The notes beneath the pieces were generated by a model. It worked only from the letters and a program-made list of their open reading frames with translations, searched no databases and was not told the origin of the DNA. Positions 1 to 8,355 of a stretch of DNA of 64,000 nucleotides are shown piece after piece; position 1 is the stretch's first letter, and every line of letters begins with the position of its first letter. Location: assembly GCF_018131105.1 (NCBI RefSeq), contig NZ_JAFCJI010000001.1:3193501-3257500 (forward strand), written 5' to 3'. Source of the stretch: Bradyrhizobium manausense. GTDB taxonomy: Bacteria; Pseudomonadota; Alphaproteobacteria; Rhizobiales; Xanthobacteraceae. The position numbers and the translations under genes are program-made.

Positions 1-1628
1 AACCGCTTGAGCAGATCGTCCGGCAGCGGCTCCCCGGTCTGGTAGTGGCGAGCGAACTGCTGGAGCACTTCGGGGCGCTCCTGCCAGTGCTCGTAGAGCT
101 GCGAGGGCAGCTCGACGAAGTCGGTGAAGACGGAGGTGCCCGAGAGAGACGGGTAGGTCACGTTGGACAACATGCCGTGCAGGCCGTGGCCAAACTCATG
201 GAACAGGGTGCGGGCGTCGTCGGGCGACAGCAGCGAGGGCTCGGTGCCGGTGCCCTTGGCGAAATTGCAGACATTGATGACGAGCGGCGCGATCTCGCCA
301 TCGAGCTTCTGCTGGTCGCGCAGCGAGGTCATCCAGGCGCCGGAGCGCTTCGATGGCCGGGCATAGTAGTCACCATAGAACAGCGCCTTGTGCTTGCCGT
401 CGGGACCCTTCACGTCCCAGACCCGGACGTCGGGATGCCAGACCGGCACATCCTTTCGCTCCTCGAAGGTGATGCCGAACAGGCGCGTGGCGCAGTCGAA
501 GGCCGCCGCAATCATGTGGTCGAGCGTGAGATACGGCTTGATCGCCGCGTCGTCGAAATTGGCGCGCTGAAGGCGGAGTTTTTCGGCGTAGAAGCGCCAG
601 TCCCAGGGCGCGAGCTTGAAATTGCCGCCCTCCTCCGTGATCAGCGCCTGCATCTCGTCGCGATCGGCAAGCGCCCGGACGCGCGCCGGCTTCCAGACCC
701 GCTCCAGCAGGCCCCGCACCGCATCCGGCGTCTTGGCCATGGAATCCTCGAGCCGGTAGGCGGCGAAGGTCGGGTACCCCAACAGCTTGGCGCTCTCCTC
801 ACGCAGCTTCAGGATCTCGCCGATGGCCGTGTTGTTGTCGTTGGAATTGCCGTTGTCGCCGCGCGCCGTGAAGGCCTTGTAGACCTTCTCGCGCAGGTCA
901 CGCCGGGCCGAGCTCTTCAGGAACGGCTCGGTCGAGGAGCGCGACAGCGTGACGATCGCCTTGCCTTCCATGCCGCGGTCTTCTGCCGCAGCCTTGGCGG
1001 CGGCAACGAAGCTCTCCGGCAGGCCCTGGCGGTCGGCCTCCCCGAGCTCCATGAACCAGTCCTGCTCGTCGCCGAGCAGATGATGGCTGAAGCCGGTCGC
1101 GAGCTGGGCCAGCTTCTCGTTGATCTCGGCCATGCGCGTCTTGGCTTCGTCGGACAGGCCGGCGCCGGCGCGGTGGAAGCGGGTGTAGGTGCGCTCCAGG
1201 AGGCGGAGCTGCTCCGGGTCAAGGCCGAGATTGGCGCGGTTCTCGTGCAGGTGGGCGATGCGACCAAACAGCACGGCATTCATCATGATCGGATTCCAGT
1301 GCCGTGCCATCCGCAAGGAGACCTCCTTGTCGATATCCAGGATGGCCGGGTTGGAATGCGCCGAGACCAGGTCGTAGAAGACCGCGGCGACCTTGTTCAG
1401 CAGCTTGCCGGATCGCTCCAGCGCCGTGACGGTGTTGGCGAAGTCGGGCGCGGCGGGATCATTGGTGATCGCAGCGATCTCCGCGGAATGGTCTGCGAAG
1501 GCCTGCTCGAAGGCGGGCAGGAAGTGCTCCGGCGTGATCTCGTCGAAGGGCGGGGTCGCAAACGGCGTCACCCAGGCCTTGAGCAGCGGATTGGTCTCGG
1601 AGTCCGTAGTTTGGCGGGGTTCTGACAT
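1..1628 (-). CDS. M3 family oligopeptidase (Dcp/OpdA type), C-terminus beyond window
   Basis: Zinc metallopeptidase of the M3 (thimet oligopeptidase / peptidyl-dipeptidase) family, which cleaves short cytoplasmic peptides. The gene reads leftwards from an ATG at 1628; about 542 residues are inside the window, against roughly 690 usual for the family, so the C-terminus is cut off by the window edge. The zinc motif HEFGH is encoded at 186-200 (about residues 477-481) within the context LFHEFGHGLHGML. The N-terminus (MSEPRQTTDSETNPLLKAW) has no signal peptide, which suggests a cytosolic enzyme. Dcp versus OpdA cannot be decided from this part alone. Confidence 0.93.
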   Translation of the reverse strand, partial: MSEPRQTTDSETNPLLKAWVTPFATPPFDEITPEHFLPAFEQAFADHSAEIAAITNDPAAPDFANTVTALERSGKLLNKVAAVFYDLVSAHSNPAILDIDKEVSLRMARHWNPIMMNAVLFGRIAHLHENRANLGLDPEQLRLLERTYTRFHRAGAGLSDEAKTRMAEINEKLAQLATGFSHHLLGDEQDWFMELGEADRQGLPESFVAAAKAAAEDRGMEGKAIVTLSRSSTEPFLKSSARRDLREKVYKAFTARGDNGNSNDNNTAIGEILKLREESAKLLGYPTFAAYRLEDSMAKTPDAVRGLLERVWKPARVRALADRDEMQALITEEGGNFKLAPWDWRFYAEKLRLQRANFDDAAIKPYLTLDHMIAAAFDCATRLFGITFEERKDVPVWHPDVRVWDVKGPDGKHKALFYGDYYARPSKRSGAWMTSLRDQQKLDGEIAPLVINVCNFAKGTGTEPSLLSPDDARTLFHEFGHGLHGMLSNVTYPSLSGTSVFTDFVELPSQLYEHWQERPEVLQQFARHYQTGEPLPDDLLKR

Positions 1629-1764
1629 CGCAAGTCCCGATTTTCGAGGCAATTTGTTGGGGCCAGCTATAGCACGCGATGGGGCTTTTTTGGGCCATTT
1701 GGCCTTGCTCCCGCCCGGCTTTTCGGGGAGATTGCGGCCCTCGAAACACCGGACCCCATCGCCC

Positions 1765-2019
1765 ATGAACGCGCCCTCCTCGTCTTCCCGTCAGATCGTC
1801 TGGCCGAGCGTCATCACCATTGTCAGCGCGGCCATCCTGATCGGCGCCGAGGTGTTCGGCGCGGCGTTCGCCGGCGGCTGGGCACTCGCGATTCTGTTCG
1901 GGCTCGGCGACCAGGGCGCGCACATCCTTCAGGCCGTGCTGTTCGCGCTCGGCGTGCTCGTCATGACCGCCTTCATCCGCGCAGCTCAGCGCGTCGAGCC
2001 GTTCTTCAAGCGCGGCTGA
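1765..2019 (+). CDS. small two-helix membrane protein
   Basis: An 84-residue protein of unknown function. After a short polar N-terminus (MNAPSSSSRQ) come two hydrophobic stretches, about residues 14-40 and 54-72, separated by a short loop with Gly-Asp, and a basic tail ending FKRG; this fits a two-pass inner-membrane protein. The frame is open further upstream, but that part would overlap the divergent peptidase gene, so the ATG at 1765 is preferred. It is divergent from the M3 peptidase and shares its upstream region. No family could be named. Confidence 0.7.
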   Translation: MNAPSSSSRQIVWPSVITIVSAAILIGAEVFGAAFAGGWALAILFGLGDQGAHILQAVLFALGVLVMTAFIRAAQRVEPFFKRG

Positions 2020-2144
2020 CGTCTCCCGCGCACGCGAGTCGCGCGCACGACACGAAAAACTTAACGCCTGTTCATCTTCCGCGTCGCTCGCGCAACACTG
2101 CGCAAGCAGATGTTAGGCAAATCTGTTCTCAGCCTAAAAAAATT

Positions 2145-2173
2145 CTTGCGAAGGCGAGTCAAAACCCTTATGT
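2145..2173 (+). promoter_or_regulatory. candidate sigma70-type promoter of the decarboxylase leader
   Basis: A CTTGCG -35-like hexamer at 2145-2150 and a TTATGT -10-like hexamer at 2168-2173 are separated by 17 bp, directly in front of the structured leader of the ornithine decarboxylase gene. Position and spacing support it; the hexamers match the consensus only moderately. Confidence 0.4.
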
Positions 2174-2179
2174 GCGCTC

Positions 2180-2485
2180 TTGCCCAATTTCGCACGTGCC
2201 TGTGGTCGTGTGTCAGTCGGTAGGTATCCGGACAAGAGGCCGGACAGCCGCCAAGGGGTGAAGAAGCCGAGGGGCTCTTCGGAAGTGCGGAAGTCAAAGA
2301 CCGAAAGGTCGGACGACGAAGCAAACCCGGAGCGTCCAGCATCTCTCTCAAAGAGATGCCTTGTCGAAGGTGACTTCACTTTTTGCAACCGTGACTGGCA
2401 GCCGGAGGCGAACCGGCGCACCCCGCTCTCAACGGGGGACGCGACTTAAAGCAACGACGGATCGGGCTTTTTTGGTCTCTACCGG
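2180..2485 (+). promoter_or_regulatory. structured 5' leader of ornithine decarboxylase, probably the speF RNA motif
   Basis: About 500 bases separate the candidate promoter from the decarboxylase start and contain no convincing gene but several hairpins: GACC-GAAA-GGTC at 2299-2310, an 8-bp perfect stem 2339-2346/2352-2359, GCCGG/CCGGC at 2401-2417, and CCCCG/CGGGG at 2421-2437, followed by a T-run at 2469-2474. Alphaproteobacteria carry a conserved cis-regulatory RNA, the speF motif (Rfam), in exactly this position before ornithine decarboxylase. Assignment rests on context and visible stems, not on a covariance-model match. It probably acts as an attenuator or translational control element; its ligand is not established. 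Confidence 0.6.
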
Positions 2486-2692
2486 CATTCCACCGCCGGC
2501 GCGGGCTACTGAAAAGGCTTGTCCTTCATTGCCAGGTGTGCGGGCGGGAAGCTCTCCCAACCAATCCACGGCAGCACAGTCTGGTTTGAGTCTTTTGGCT
2601 TCAACGCGCCTCCATCGCGCGGTTTGGCCGAAGCGCTCTTATCCGACGTCACGTTGATGCGGATCCCGTCGCTGGGACCGTTGGAGAGTGCC

Positions 2693-3835
2693 ATGACCGA
2701 ACGTATCCAGGAATTCCTGCGTAACCGCCGCAAGGAAGGTCTCGACACCGAGCCGTGCCTCGTCGTCGATCTCGAGGTCGTGCGCGACAATTACCAGACC
2801 TTCGCCAAGGCGCTGCCCGACAGCCGCGTGTTCTACGCCGTCAAGGCGAACCCGGCGCCGGAAGTGCTGGCGCTGCTGGCCTCCATGGGCTCCTGCTTCG
2901 ACACCGCGACCGTTGCCGAGATCGAGATGGCGCTGGCTGCCGGTGCGACGCCCGACCGCATCTCCTTCGGCAACACGATCAAGAAGGAGCGCGACATCGC
3001 GCGGGCTTTCGCGCTCGGCATTCGCCTGTTCGCGGTCGACTGCGTCGCCGAAGTCGAGAAGATCGGCCGTGCCGCTCCCGGCGCGAAGGTGTTCTGCCGC
3101 ATCCTCTATGACTGCGCCGGCGCCGAATGGCCGCTGTCGCGCAAGTTCGGCTGCGACCCGGAGATGGCCGTCGAGGTGCTCGACGTCGCCAAGCGCCTGG
3201 GCCTGGAGCCGTGCGGCATCTCCTTCCATGTCGGCTCGCAGCAGCGCAAGGTGAAGGCGTGGGACCGTGCGCTGGCGATGGCCTCGCAGGTGTTCCGTGA
3301 CTGCGCCGAGCGCGGCATCAACCTCTCCATGGTCAACATGGGCGGTGGCTTTCCGACCAAGTACCTGAAGGACGTGCCGCCGGTCGTGACCTACGGCCGC
3401 TCGATCTTCCGCGCGCTGCGCAAGCACTTCGGCAACCAGATTCCGGAGACCATCATCGAGCCGGGTCGCGGCATGGTGGGTAACGCCGGCATCATCGAAT
3501 CCGAGGTCGTGCTCATCTCGAAGAAGAGCGACGAGGACGAGGTGCGCTGGGTGTATCTCGACATCGGCAAGTTCGGCGGTCTCGCCGAGACGATGGACGA
3601 GTCGATCCGCTACGCCATCCGCACGCCGCATGACGGTGCGGACATGACGCCGTGCGTGCTCGCGGGCCCGACCTGCGACAGCGCCGACGTGCTGTACGAG
3701 AAGAACCCGTATCCGCTCCCCGTCACGCTCGAGATCGGCGACAAGCTGCTGATCGAAGGCACCGGGGCCTATACGTCGACTTACTCGGCGGTGGCGTTCA
3801 ACGGCATCCCGCCGCTGCGGACGTACCACATCTGA
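2693..3835 (+). CDS. odc: ornithine decarboxylase (fold III PLP enzyme)
   Basis: Converts ornithine to putrescine, the first step of polyamine synthesis. The 380-residue protein has the eukaryotic-like alanine-racemase-fold (type III) decarboxylase layout: PLP lysine K51 in FYAVKANPAP, a glycine-rich phosphate-binding stretch MGGGFPTKY, the EPGR motif and the cofactor/substrate cysteine in GPTCDS. The ATG at 2693 is chosen because the family starts at this MTERIQEFL segment; upstream codons lie in the leader RNA. Homospermidine synthase, which consumes putrescine, lies 1.3 kb downstream on the same strand. Closely related lysine/ornithine decarboxylases cannot be fully excluded. Confidence 0.93.
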   Translation: MTERIQEFLRNRRKEGLDTEPCLVVDLEVVRDNYQTFAKALPDSRVFYAVKANPAPEVLALLASMGSCFDTATVAEIEMALAAGATPDRISFGNTIKKERDIARAFALGIRLFAVDCVAEVEKIGRAAPGAKVFCRILYDCAGAEWPLSRKFGCDPEMAVEVLDVAKRLGLEPCGISFHVGSQQRKVKAWDRALAMASQVFRDCAERGINLSMVNMGGGFPTKYLKDVPPVVTYGRSIFRALRKHFGNQIPETIIEPGRGMVGNAGIIESEVVLISKKSDEDEVRWVYLDIGKFGGLAETMDESIRYAIRTPHDGADMTPCVLAGPTCDSADVLYEKNPYPLPVTLEIGDKLLIEGTGAYTSTYSAVAFNGIPPLRTYHI

Positions 3836-3868
3836 TCCGCCTCTCTCTTTCTGAGGCCTGACGAACCC

Positions 3869-3890
3869 GGGAGCCGGCTTGCCGGCTCCC
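3869..3890 (+). terminator. inverted repeat after the decarboxylase gene
   Basis: Perfect 10-bp inverted repeat, GGGAGCCGGC (3869-3878) and GCCGGCTCCC (3881-3890), 34 bases after the stop codon. There is no T-run behind it, so it may stabilise the 3' end or act as an imperfect terminator. Confidence 0.5.
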
Positions 3891-3917
3891 CATCCGACAT
3901 TGCCATTCTGACGACGC

Positions 3918-3954
3918 CTTGAGACCTGCGTGCCGTACGCACGCAGGTCTCAAG
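3918..3954 (+). other. perfect 16-bp stem-loop just upstream of the GNAT gene
   Basis: CTTGAGACCTGCGTGC (3918-3933) is exactly complementary to 3939-3954, with a 5-base loop CGTAC. It ends 16 bases before the next start codon, has no T-run, and is the second strong hairpin in this 135-base gap. It could be an RNA stabiliser, processing site, terminator or protein-binding site. Confidence 0.7.
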
Positions 3955-3970
3955 CGGGGACTGACGCGCC

Positions 3971-4558
3971 ATGACCACTTTTCGGAAGCCACAAGTCGCC
4001 CTCACTTCGGAAGCCGCTCCGTTCGCGATCCGTGCGGAACGTGCTGCCGACGTCGCGTCGCGTGAAGCGCTGCTGGATGCCAGCTTTGGCGAGGACCGCC
4101 ACGGCCGCACCTGCCAGCGCCTGCGCGACGGACGCGCGCCCGCCACAGGCCTTGCCCTGTCGGCGATGCGCGAGGGCAAGCTCGTGGGAACCGTGCGGCT
4201 GTGGCACGTCAGCGCCGGCGGCAGGCCCGCCCTGGTCCTCGGACCACTGGCGGTGGACCCTGCCTGCCGCGAGCTCGGGATCGGCGCCGCGCTGATGAAC
4301 CAAGCGCTGGCCGCCGCCCGGGCGCGCGGGCATGTCGCCGTAATCCTGCTCGGCGATGCGCCTTACTATGCCCGCTTCGGCTTCTCAGCCGAGAAGACCA
4401 GTGCACTGGTGCTGCCCGGCCCATTCGAGCGCGACCGCCTGCTGGCGATCGAACTCGAGGCCGGCGCGCTCGATGGCGCCGAGGGGATGATCATCCCGAC
4501 CGGAGCGGCCCTGCCTAAACGGAGGGTAGTTCGCGCCCTCCAAGCGCACGCGGCCTAA
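3971..4558 (+). CDS. GNAT family N-acetyltransferase (YhbS-like)
   Basis: A 195-residue acetyl-CoA-dependent acyltransferase of unknown acceptor. The GNAT core is visible: beta4 VLGPLAVDP, then the acetyl-CoA pyrophosphate loop CRELGIGAALM at about residues 100-110, and DAPYYARFGF near the C-terminal part, as in COG3153/YhbS proteins. It lies between ornithine decarboxylase and ridA/homospermidine synthase on the same strand, so a polyamine or related amine is a possible acceptor, but that is inference from position only. The strong hairpin before it may separate its expression from the decarboxylase. Confidence 0.85.
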   Translation: MTTFRKPQVALTSEAAPFAIRAERAADVASREALLDASFGEDRHGRTCQRLRDGRAPATGLALSAMREGKLVGTVRLWHVSAGGRPALVLGPLAVDPACRELGIGAALMNQALAAARARGHVAVILLGDAPYYARFGFSAEKTSALVLPGPFERDRLLAIELEAGALDGAEGMIIPTGAALPKRRVVRALQAHAA

Positions 4559-4703
4559 GGGATAGCCATGATGGCGACGACCGAAGCCGCGTTCCGCGGC
4601 AGCGCGCGACCGTGTCCGCGTTAAGCTATTCCTTTGGGGTTGCGTGAGCCCCGGAAACGCCCTTTAACCCCACGAAATTCCCCCTTCAGTCGAGGCCGAA
4701 CCC

Positions 4704-5093
4704 ATGTCCCGTCGCCTGATTTCCACCGGCTCCCCCTTCGAGAAGACCGCAGGCTACAGCCGCGCCGTGGTCGACGGCGACTTCTGCTTCGTTGCGGGAA
4801 CCACCGGCTATGACTACGCGACGATGACGATGCCGGCGGACGTCACGAGCCAGTCACGCAACTGCTTCAAGACCATCGCGGCGGCCCTGACGGAGGGCGG
4901 GTTCGAGATGGCCGACATCATTCGTGCGACCTACTACCTCACCGACGCTGGGGATGCCGACGCCCACTTCGCAGTCTGCGGCGAGGTCCTCGGCAATATC
5001 CGCCCGGCGGCCACGCTGCTCGTCGTCTCGGCGCTCTACAAGCCCGAGATGAAGGTCGAGATCGAAGTCACCGCCAAGCGCCGCAGCGTCTAA
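4704..5093 (+). CDS. RidA family protein (YjgF/YER057c/UK114)
   Basis: 129-residue member of the Rid family. The archetype RidA hydrolyses reactive enamine/imine intermediates made by PLP enzymes. The family pattern is seen: an N-terminal SPFEKTAGYSRAV stretch, IRATYYLTDAGD in the middle and the C-terminal RPAATLLVV with its conserved arginine followed by EIEVTAKR. A PLP-dependent decarboxylase lies 870 bases upstream and homospermidine synthase, whose reaction passes through imines, starts 67 bases downstream, so a protective role in this pathway is plausible. Which Rid subgroup it belongs to, and hence whether it is a deaminase, was not settled. Confidence 0.88.
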   Translation: MSRRLISTGSPFEKTAGYSRAVVDGDFCFVAGTTGYDYATMTMPADVTSQSRNCFKTIAAALTEGGFEMADIIRATYYLTDAGDADAHFAVCGEVLGNIRPAATLLVVSALYKPEMKVEIEVTAKRRSV

Positions 5094-5160
5094 CAAGCGC
5101 CGCAGCGCCTGATCCACCCATCCCCAATTGTCCGACAGCACGTTCCGGAGAAACCATCCC

Positions 5161-6603
5161 ATGAGCCCTCCCTCGCAGATCTACGCGAAGATCACCGGTC
5201 CCATCGTCATGGTCGGCTTCGGCTCCATCGGCAAAGGCACCTTGCCGATGATCGAGCGGCACCTCGATTACGACAAGTCGCGCGTCACCGTGATCGATCC
5301 CAAGGACGAAGGCCGCAAGGCGCATTGCGAGAAGCAGAATGTGCGCTTCATCCAGAAGGCCGTGACCAAGGACAATTATCGGGAGCTGCTGACCCCGCTG
5401 CTCACCGAAGGCGGCGGCCAGGGCTTTTGCGTCAACCTGTCGGTCGACACCGGCTCGACCGACATCATGGAGCTCTGCAACGAGCTCGGCGCGCTCTACA
5501 TCGACACGGTCAACGAGCCCTGGCTCGGCTTCTATTTCGATTCCACGAAGGGCCCGGAAGCCCGCTCCAACTACGCGCTGCGCGAAGTGACGCTGGCCGC
5601 CAAGAAAGCGCGTCCCGCAGGCTCGACCACGGCCGTCTCCTGCTGCGGCGCCAACCCCGGCATGGTCTCCTTCTTCGTCAAGCAGGCGCTGCTCAATGTC
5701 GCCGCGGACCTGAAGCTCAACGCCCCCAAGCCAAAGACCAAGGCCGAATGGGCGGATCTGATGCGGCAGGCCGGCATCAAGGGCATCCACATCGCCGAAC
5801 GCGACACCCAGCGCTCCAAGACACCGAAGGAGCCTGATGTGTTCGTCAACACCTGGTCGGTGGAAGGTTTCCTGTCGGAAGGCGTGCAGCCGTCCGAACT
5901 CGGCTGGGGCACCCATGAAAAATGGATGCCCGAGAATGCGCACACTCACGAGGCCGGCTGCGGCGCCGCCATCTACCTGATGCAGCCCGGCGCCAACACG
6001 CGCGTGCGGACCTGGTGCCCGACCCGCGGGGCGCAATACGGCTTCCTCGTCACCCACAACGAGTCGATCTCGATCTCGGATTACTTCACGGTGCGTGACG
6101 CATCGGGCAAGGCGGTCTACCGGCCGACCTGCCACTATGCCTATCACCCGGCCGACGACGCCGTGCTGTCGCTGCACGAAATGTTCGGCCGCGCCGCGAA
6201 GATGCAGGAGAAGCACCACATCCTCGACGAGAACGAGATCGTCGACGGCATCGACGAACTCGGCGTGCTGCTGTTCGGCCACGACAACAACGCCTATTGG
6301 TTCGGCTCGCAGCTCTCGATCGAAGAGACCCGCGCGCTCGCGCCCTATCAGAACGCGACCGGCCTGCAGGTGACCTCCGCCGTGCTCGGCGGCATGGTGT
6401 GGGCACTGGAGAACCCCAGGGAAGGCATCGTCGAAGCCGACGAGATGGATTTCGATCGCCTGCTGGAAATCCAGTTGCCCTACCTCGGCCCGGTGAAGGG
6501 TTTCTATACCGACTGGACCCCGCTGACGGATCGCCCGGGCCTGTTCCCGGAGGATATCGACACCAGCGATCCCTGGCAGTTCAAGAACGTCCTGGTGCGC
6601 TGA
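5161..6603 (+). CDS. hss: homospermidine synthase
   Basis: NAD-dependent enzyme that makes sym-homospermidine, the typical rhizobial polyamine, from two putrescine molecules (or putrescine plus spermidine). The 480-residue protein has an N-terminal Rossmann motif VGFGSIGKG at about residues 18-26 and family-like segments such as CGANPGMVSFFVKQAL and GAQYGFLVTHNE. The ATG at 5161 follows CCGGAGAAACC, a fair ribosome-binding site; further upstream in-frame codons would lie in untranslated sequence. It works directly after the ornithine decarboxylase of the same locus. Confidence 0.93.
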   Translation: MSPPSQIYAKITGPIVMVGFGSIGKGTLPMIERHLDYDKSRVTVIDPKDEGRKAHCEKQNVRFIQKAVTKDNYRELLTPLLTEGGGQGFCVNLSVDTGSTDIMELCNELGALYIDTVNEPWLGFYFDSTKGPEARSNYALREVTLAAKKARPAGSTTAVSCCGANPGMVSFFVKQALLNVAADLKLNAPKPKTKAEWADLMRQAGIKGIHIAERDTQRSKTPKEPDVFVNTWSVEGFLSEGVQPSELGWGTHEKWMPENAHTHEAGCGAAIYLMQPGANTRVRTWCPTRGAQYGFLVTHNESISISDYFTVRDASGKAVYRPTCHYAYHPADDAVLSLHEMFGRAAKMQEKHHILDENEIVDGIDELGVLLFGHDNNAYWFGSQLSIEETRALAPYQNATGLQVTSAVLGGMVWALENPREGIVEADEMDFDRLLEIQLPYLGPVKGFYTDWTPLTDRPGLFPEDIDTSDPWQFKNVLVR

Positions 6604-6702
6604 CAGAGACCTGTCCGAGCCGCAATGGACGGGAGGCTAATAGCCTTCCGCCAGCGCGGGTGCTAACCAACCGCCCGGTCGCATGGCAACCGGGAGGTCC
6701 GC

Positions 6703-8310
6703 ATGAAGCATATCGCCTGCATCGCGGGAGGCATCAGCCTCCTGATCGCATCCCACGCATTGGCCGCGGACACCGGTCAGTTGCCCTGCAAGACCACGCA
6801 GGAATGCAACGAAAACGCCGCCAAGATCGGCGCCAACGCCCCCAGCGGCGCGCTGCTCTCGACCAGCAAATCGGATGCGGCAGAGGACCAGTTCTACTGG
6901 CTCAACAAGATCAACAAGGCCTCCACCGTGATGCTGGTGGAGGAGGGCATCTTCCCGAAGGATACCGGCCAGCTGATCGCCGGGGGCGTGGACTACACCA
7001 TCCGCCAGGCGCGTGAACCCGACGGCAAGCGCCCGAGCGACGTCCTGCAGATCGAGAAGATCATGACCGACAAGGTCGGCGAGGAGGCCTCCGTCATCCA
7101 CGCCGGGCGCAGCCGCCAGGACATGTACGCAACCTATCGCGCGGCCAAACTGCGGAACCAGACGCTGGATTTTGCCGACGCGCTGCTCGGCTTGCGTGCC
7201 AAGCTGCTCGCCAAGGCGGCCGACAATCTCGATGCACTGATGCCCGGCTATACCAACGGCGTGCAGGCGGTGCCGATCACCTATGGTCATTACCTGCTGG
7301 GCTATGAGGAATCGTTCGAGCGCGACCAGCAGCGCATCAGCGAGGCCTATCGCCGCCTCAACCTCAGCCCGATGGGCGTCGGCGTCATGTCCGACTCGAT
7401 CTGGCCGCTGAACCGCGCGCGGCTCGCCGAGCTGCTCGGCTTTGACGGCATCGTCGAGAATTCGATGGACGCGAACCAGGTGATCCCATTCGACAACCAG
7501 CTTGAGGCAGCCGCGATCGCCAACTCGGCCGCCATCCGCATCGGCGTGATGATGCAGGACCTGCACACGCAATATGCCGAGGTGCGACCGTGGCTCTTGC
7601 TGCAGGAGGGCTCGACCTACACCAGCAGCTCGATGCCACAGAAGCGCAATCCGGGCCTGATCATGCAGGCGAGGATTGCCGCTTCAGATGTGGTGGGACT
7701 GTCGGGGGCGGTGTCGATCCGCACTCACAACGTCATGTCGGGCATGGTCGACTACAAGTTCGAATTCGAGGACCTCGGCTTGTTTCCGCGTGCCGTCAAG
7801 ATGGTCACCGCCACCGACCGGGTGTTCGATGCGATCGTGGTCAACAAGCCGCGCGCCAGGGAAGAGCTGGAGAGCGACTGGACCTCGACAATGAACCTCG
7901 CCGAGCTGCTGTTGCAGGCCCACCAGATCCCGTTCCGGGTCGGACACGGCTTTGCGTCACAGATGGTCAGCTATGCGCGGCCGCTGGATCTCACGCCCAA
8001 GACCATCCCCTTCAGCGAGGTGACTGACCTCTTCGCCAAGACGCTTGCCAAATTCAACATGCCGGCAAGGCCCTTCCCGATGAGCGAGGCCGAATTCAGG
8101 GAAGTGATGTCACCGGAATGGATCGTGGCGCACACCAAGGGCGTCGGCGGTCCGCAGCCGGAGGAGACTGCACGCATGCTCAAGGTGGCCCAGCAGCGCC
8201 TCGATGCCGACAAGCTCTGGCTTGCCGCCCAGCGCGACAAGATCGCGAAGGCCGACACCGCGCTCGATCAGGCGTTTGCGGCGCTCTTGCCGAACGCCGC
8301 GGCGCATTAA
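6703..8310 (+). CDS. exported argininosuccinate lyase/fumarase superfamily protein
   Basis: 535 residues with a clear Sec signal peptide (MKHIACIAGGISLLIASHALA, cleavage near residue 21). The mature part belongs to the aspartase/fumarase/argininosuccinate lyase superfamily: HAGRSRQDMYAT (about 133-144) resembles the HTGRSRND motif of argininosuccinate lyase, and SSSMPQKRNP (308-317) is the superfamily signature with its serine. Enzymes of this fold eliminate a carboxylate or amine group and are normally cytoplasmic, so export is odd. The start follows GGGAGG. The substrate cannot be named. It stands alone after homospermidine synthase, convergent with the next gene. Confidence 0.82.
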   Translation: MKHIACIAGGISLLIASHALAADTGQLPCKTTQECNENAAKIGANAPSGALLSTSKSDAAEDQFYWLNKINKASTVMLVEEGIFPKDTGQLIAGGVDYTIRQAREPDGKRPSDVLQIEKIMTDKVGEEASVIHAGRSRQDMYATYRAAKLRNQTLDFADALLGLRAKLLAKAADNLDALMPGYTNGVQAVPITYGHYLLGYEESFERDQQRISEAYRRLNLSPMGVGVMSDSIWPLNRARLAELLGFDGIVENSMDANQVIPFDNQLEAAAIANSAAIRIGVMMQDLHTQYAEVRPWLLLQEGSTYTSSSMPQKRNPGLIMQARIAASDVVGLSGAVSIRTHNVMSGMVDYKFEFEDLGLFPRAVKMVTATDRVFDAIVVNKPRAREELESDWTSTMNLAELLLQAHQIPFRVGHGFASQMVSYARPLDLTPKTIPFSEVTDLFAKTLAKFNMPARPFPMSEAEFREVMSPEWIVAHTKGVGGPQPEETARMLKVAQQRLDADKLWLAAQRDKIAKADTALDQAFAALLPNAAAH

Positions 8311-8322
8311 GAACGACGGATC

Positions 8323-8344
8323 GGGGCGCGCCATGCCGCGCCCC
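8323..8344. terminator. bidirectional hairpin between convergent genes
   Basis: GGGGCGCG (8323-8330) pairs with CGCGCCCC (8337-8344) around the loop CCATGC, in the 45-base gap between the convergent lyase and acetoacetate decarboxylase genes. No clear T-run follows on either strand. Confidence 0.5.
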
Positions 8345-8355
8345 GCCCACTCGCG

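Noticed and set aside
45..1625. Long plus-strand open frame over the peptidase region
   Set aside because: It is the antisense of the M3 peptidase, whose HEFGH motif and N-terminus are clear on the minus strand; high GC keeps the other frame open.
2180..2657. Open frames of 90-100 codons in the decarboxylase leader
   Set aside because: Composition is Arg/Ser/Pro-rich without recognisable domain, and the sequence is better explained by stacked hairpins of a regulatory leader.
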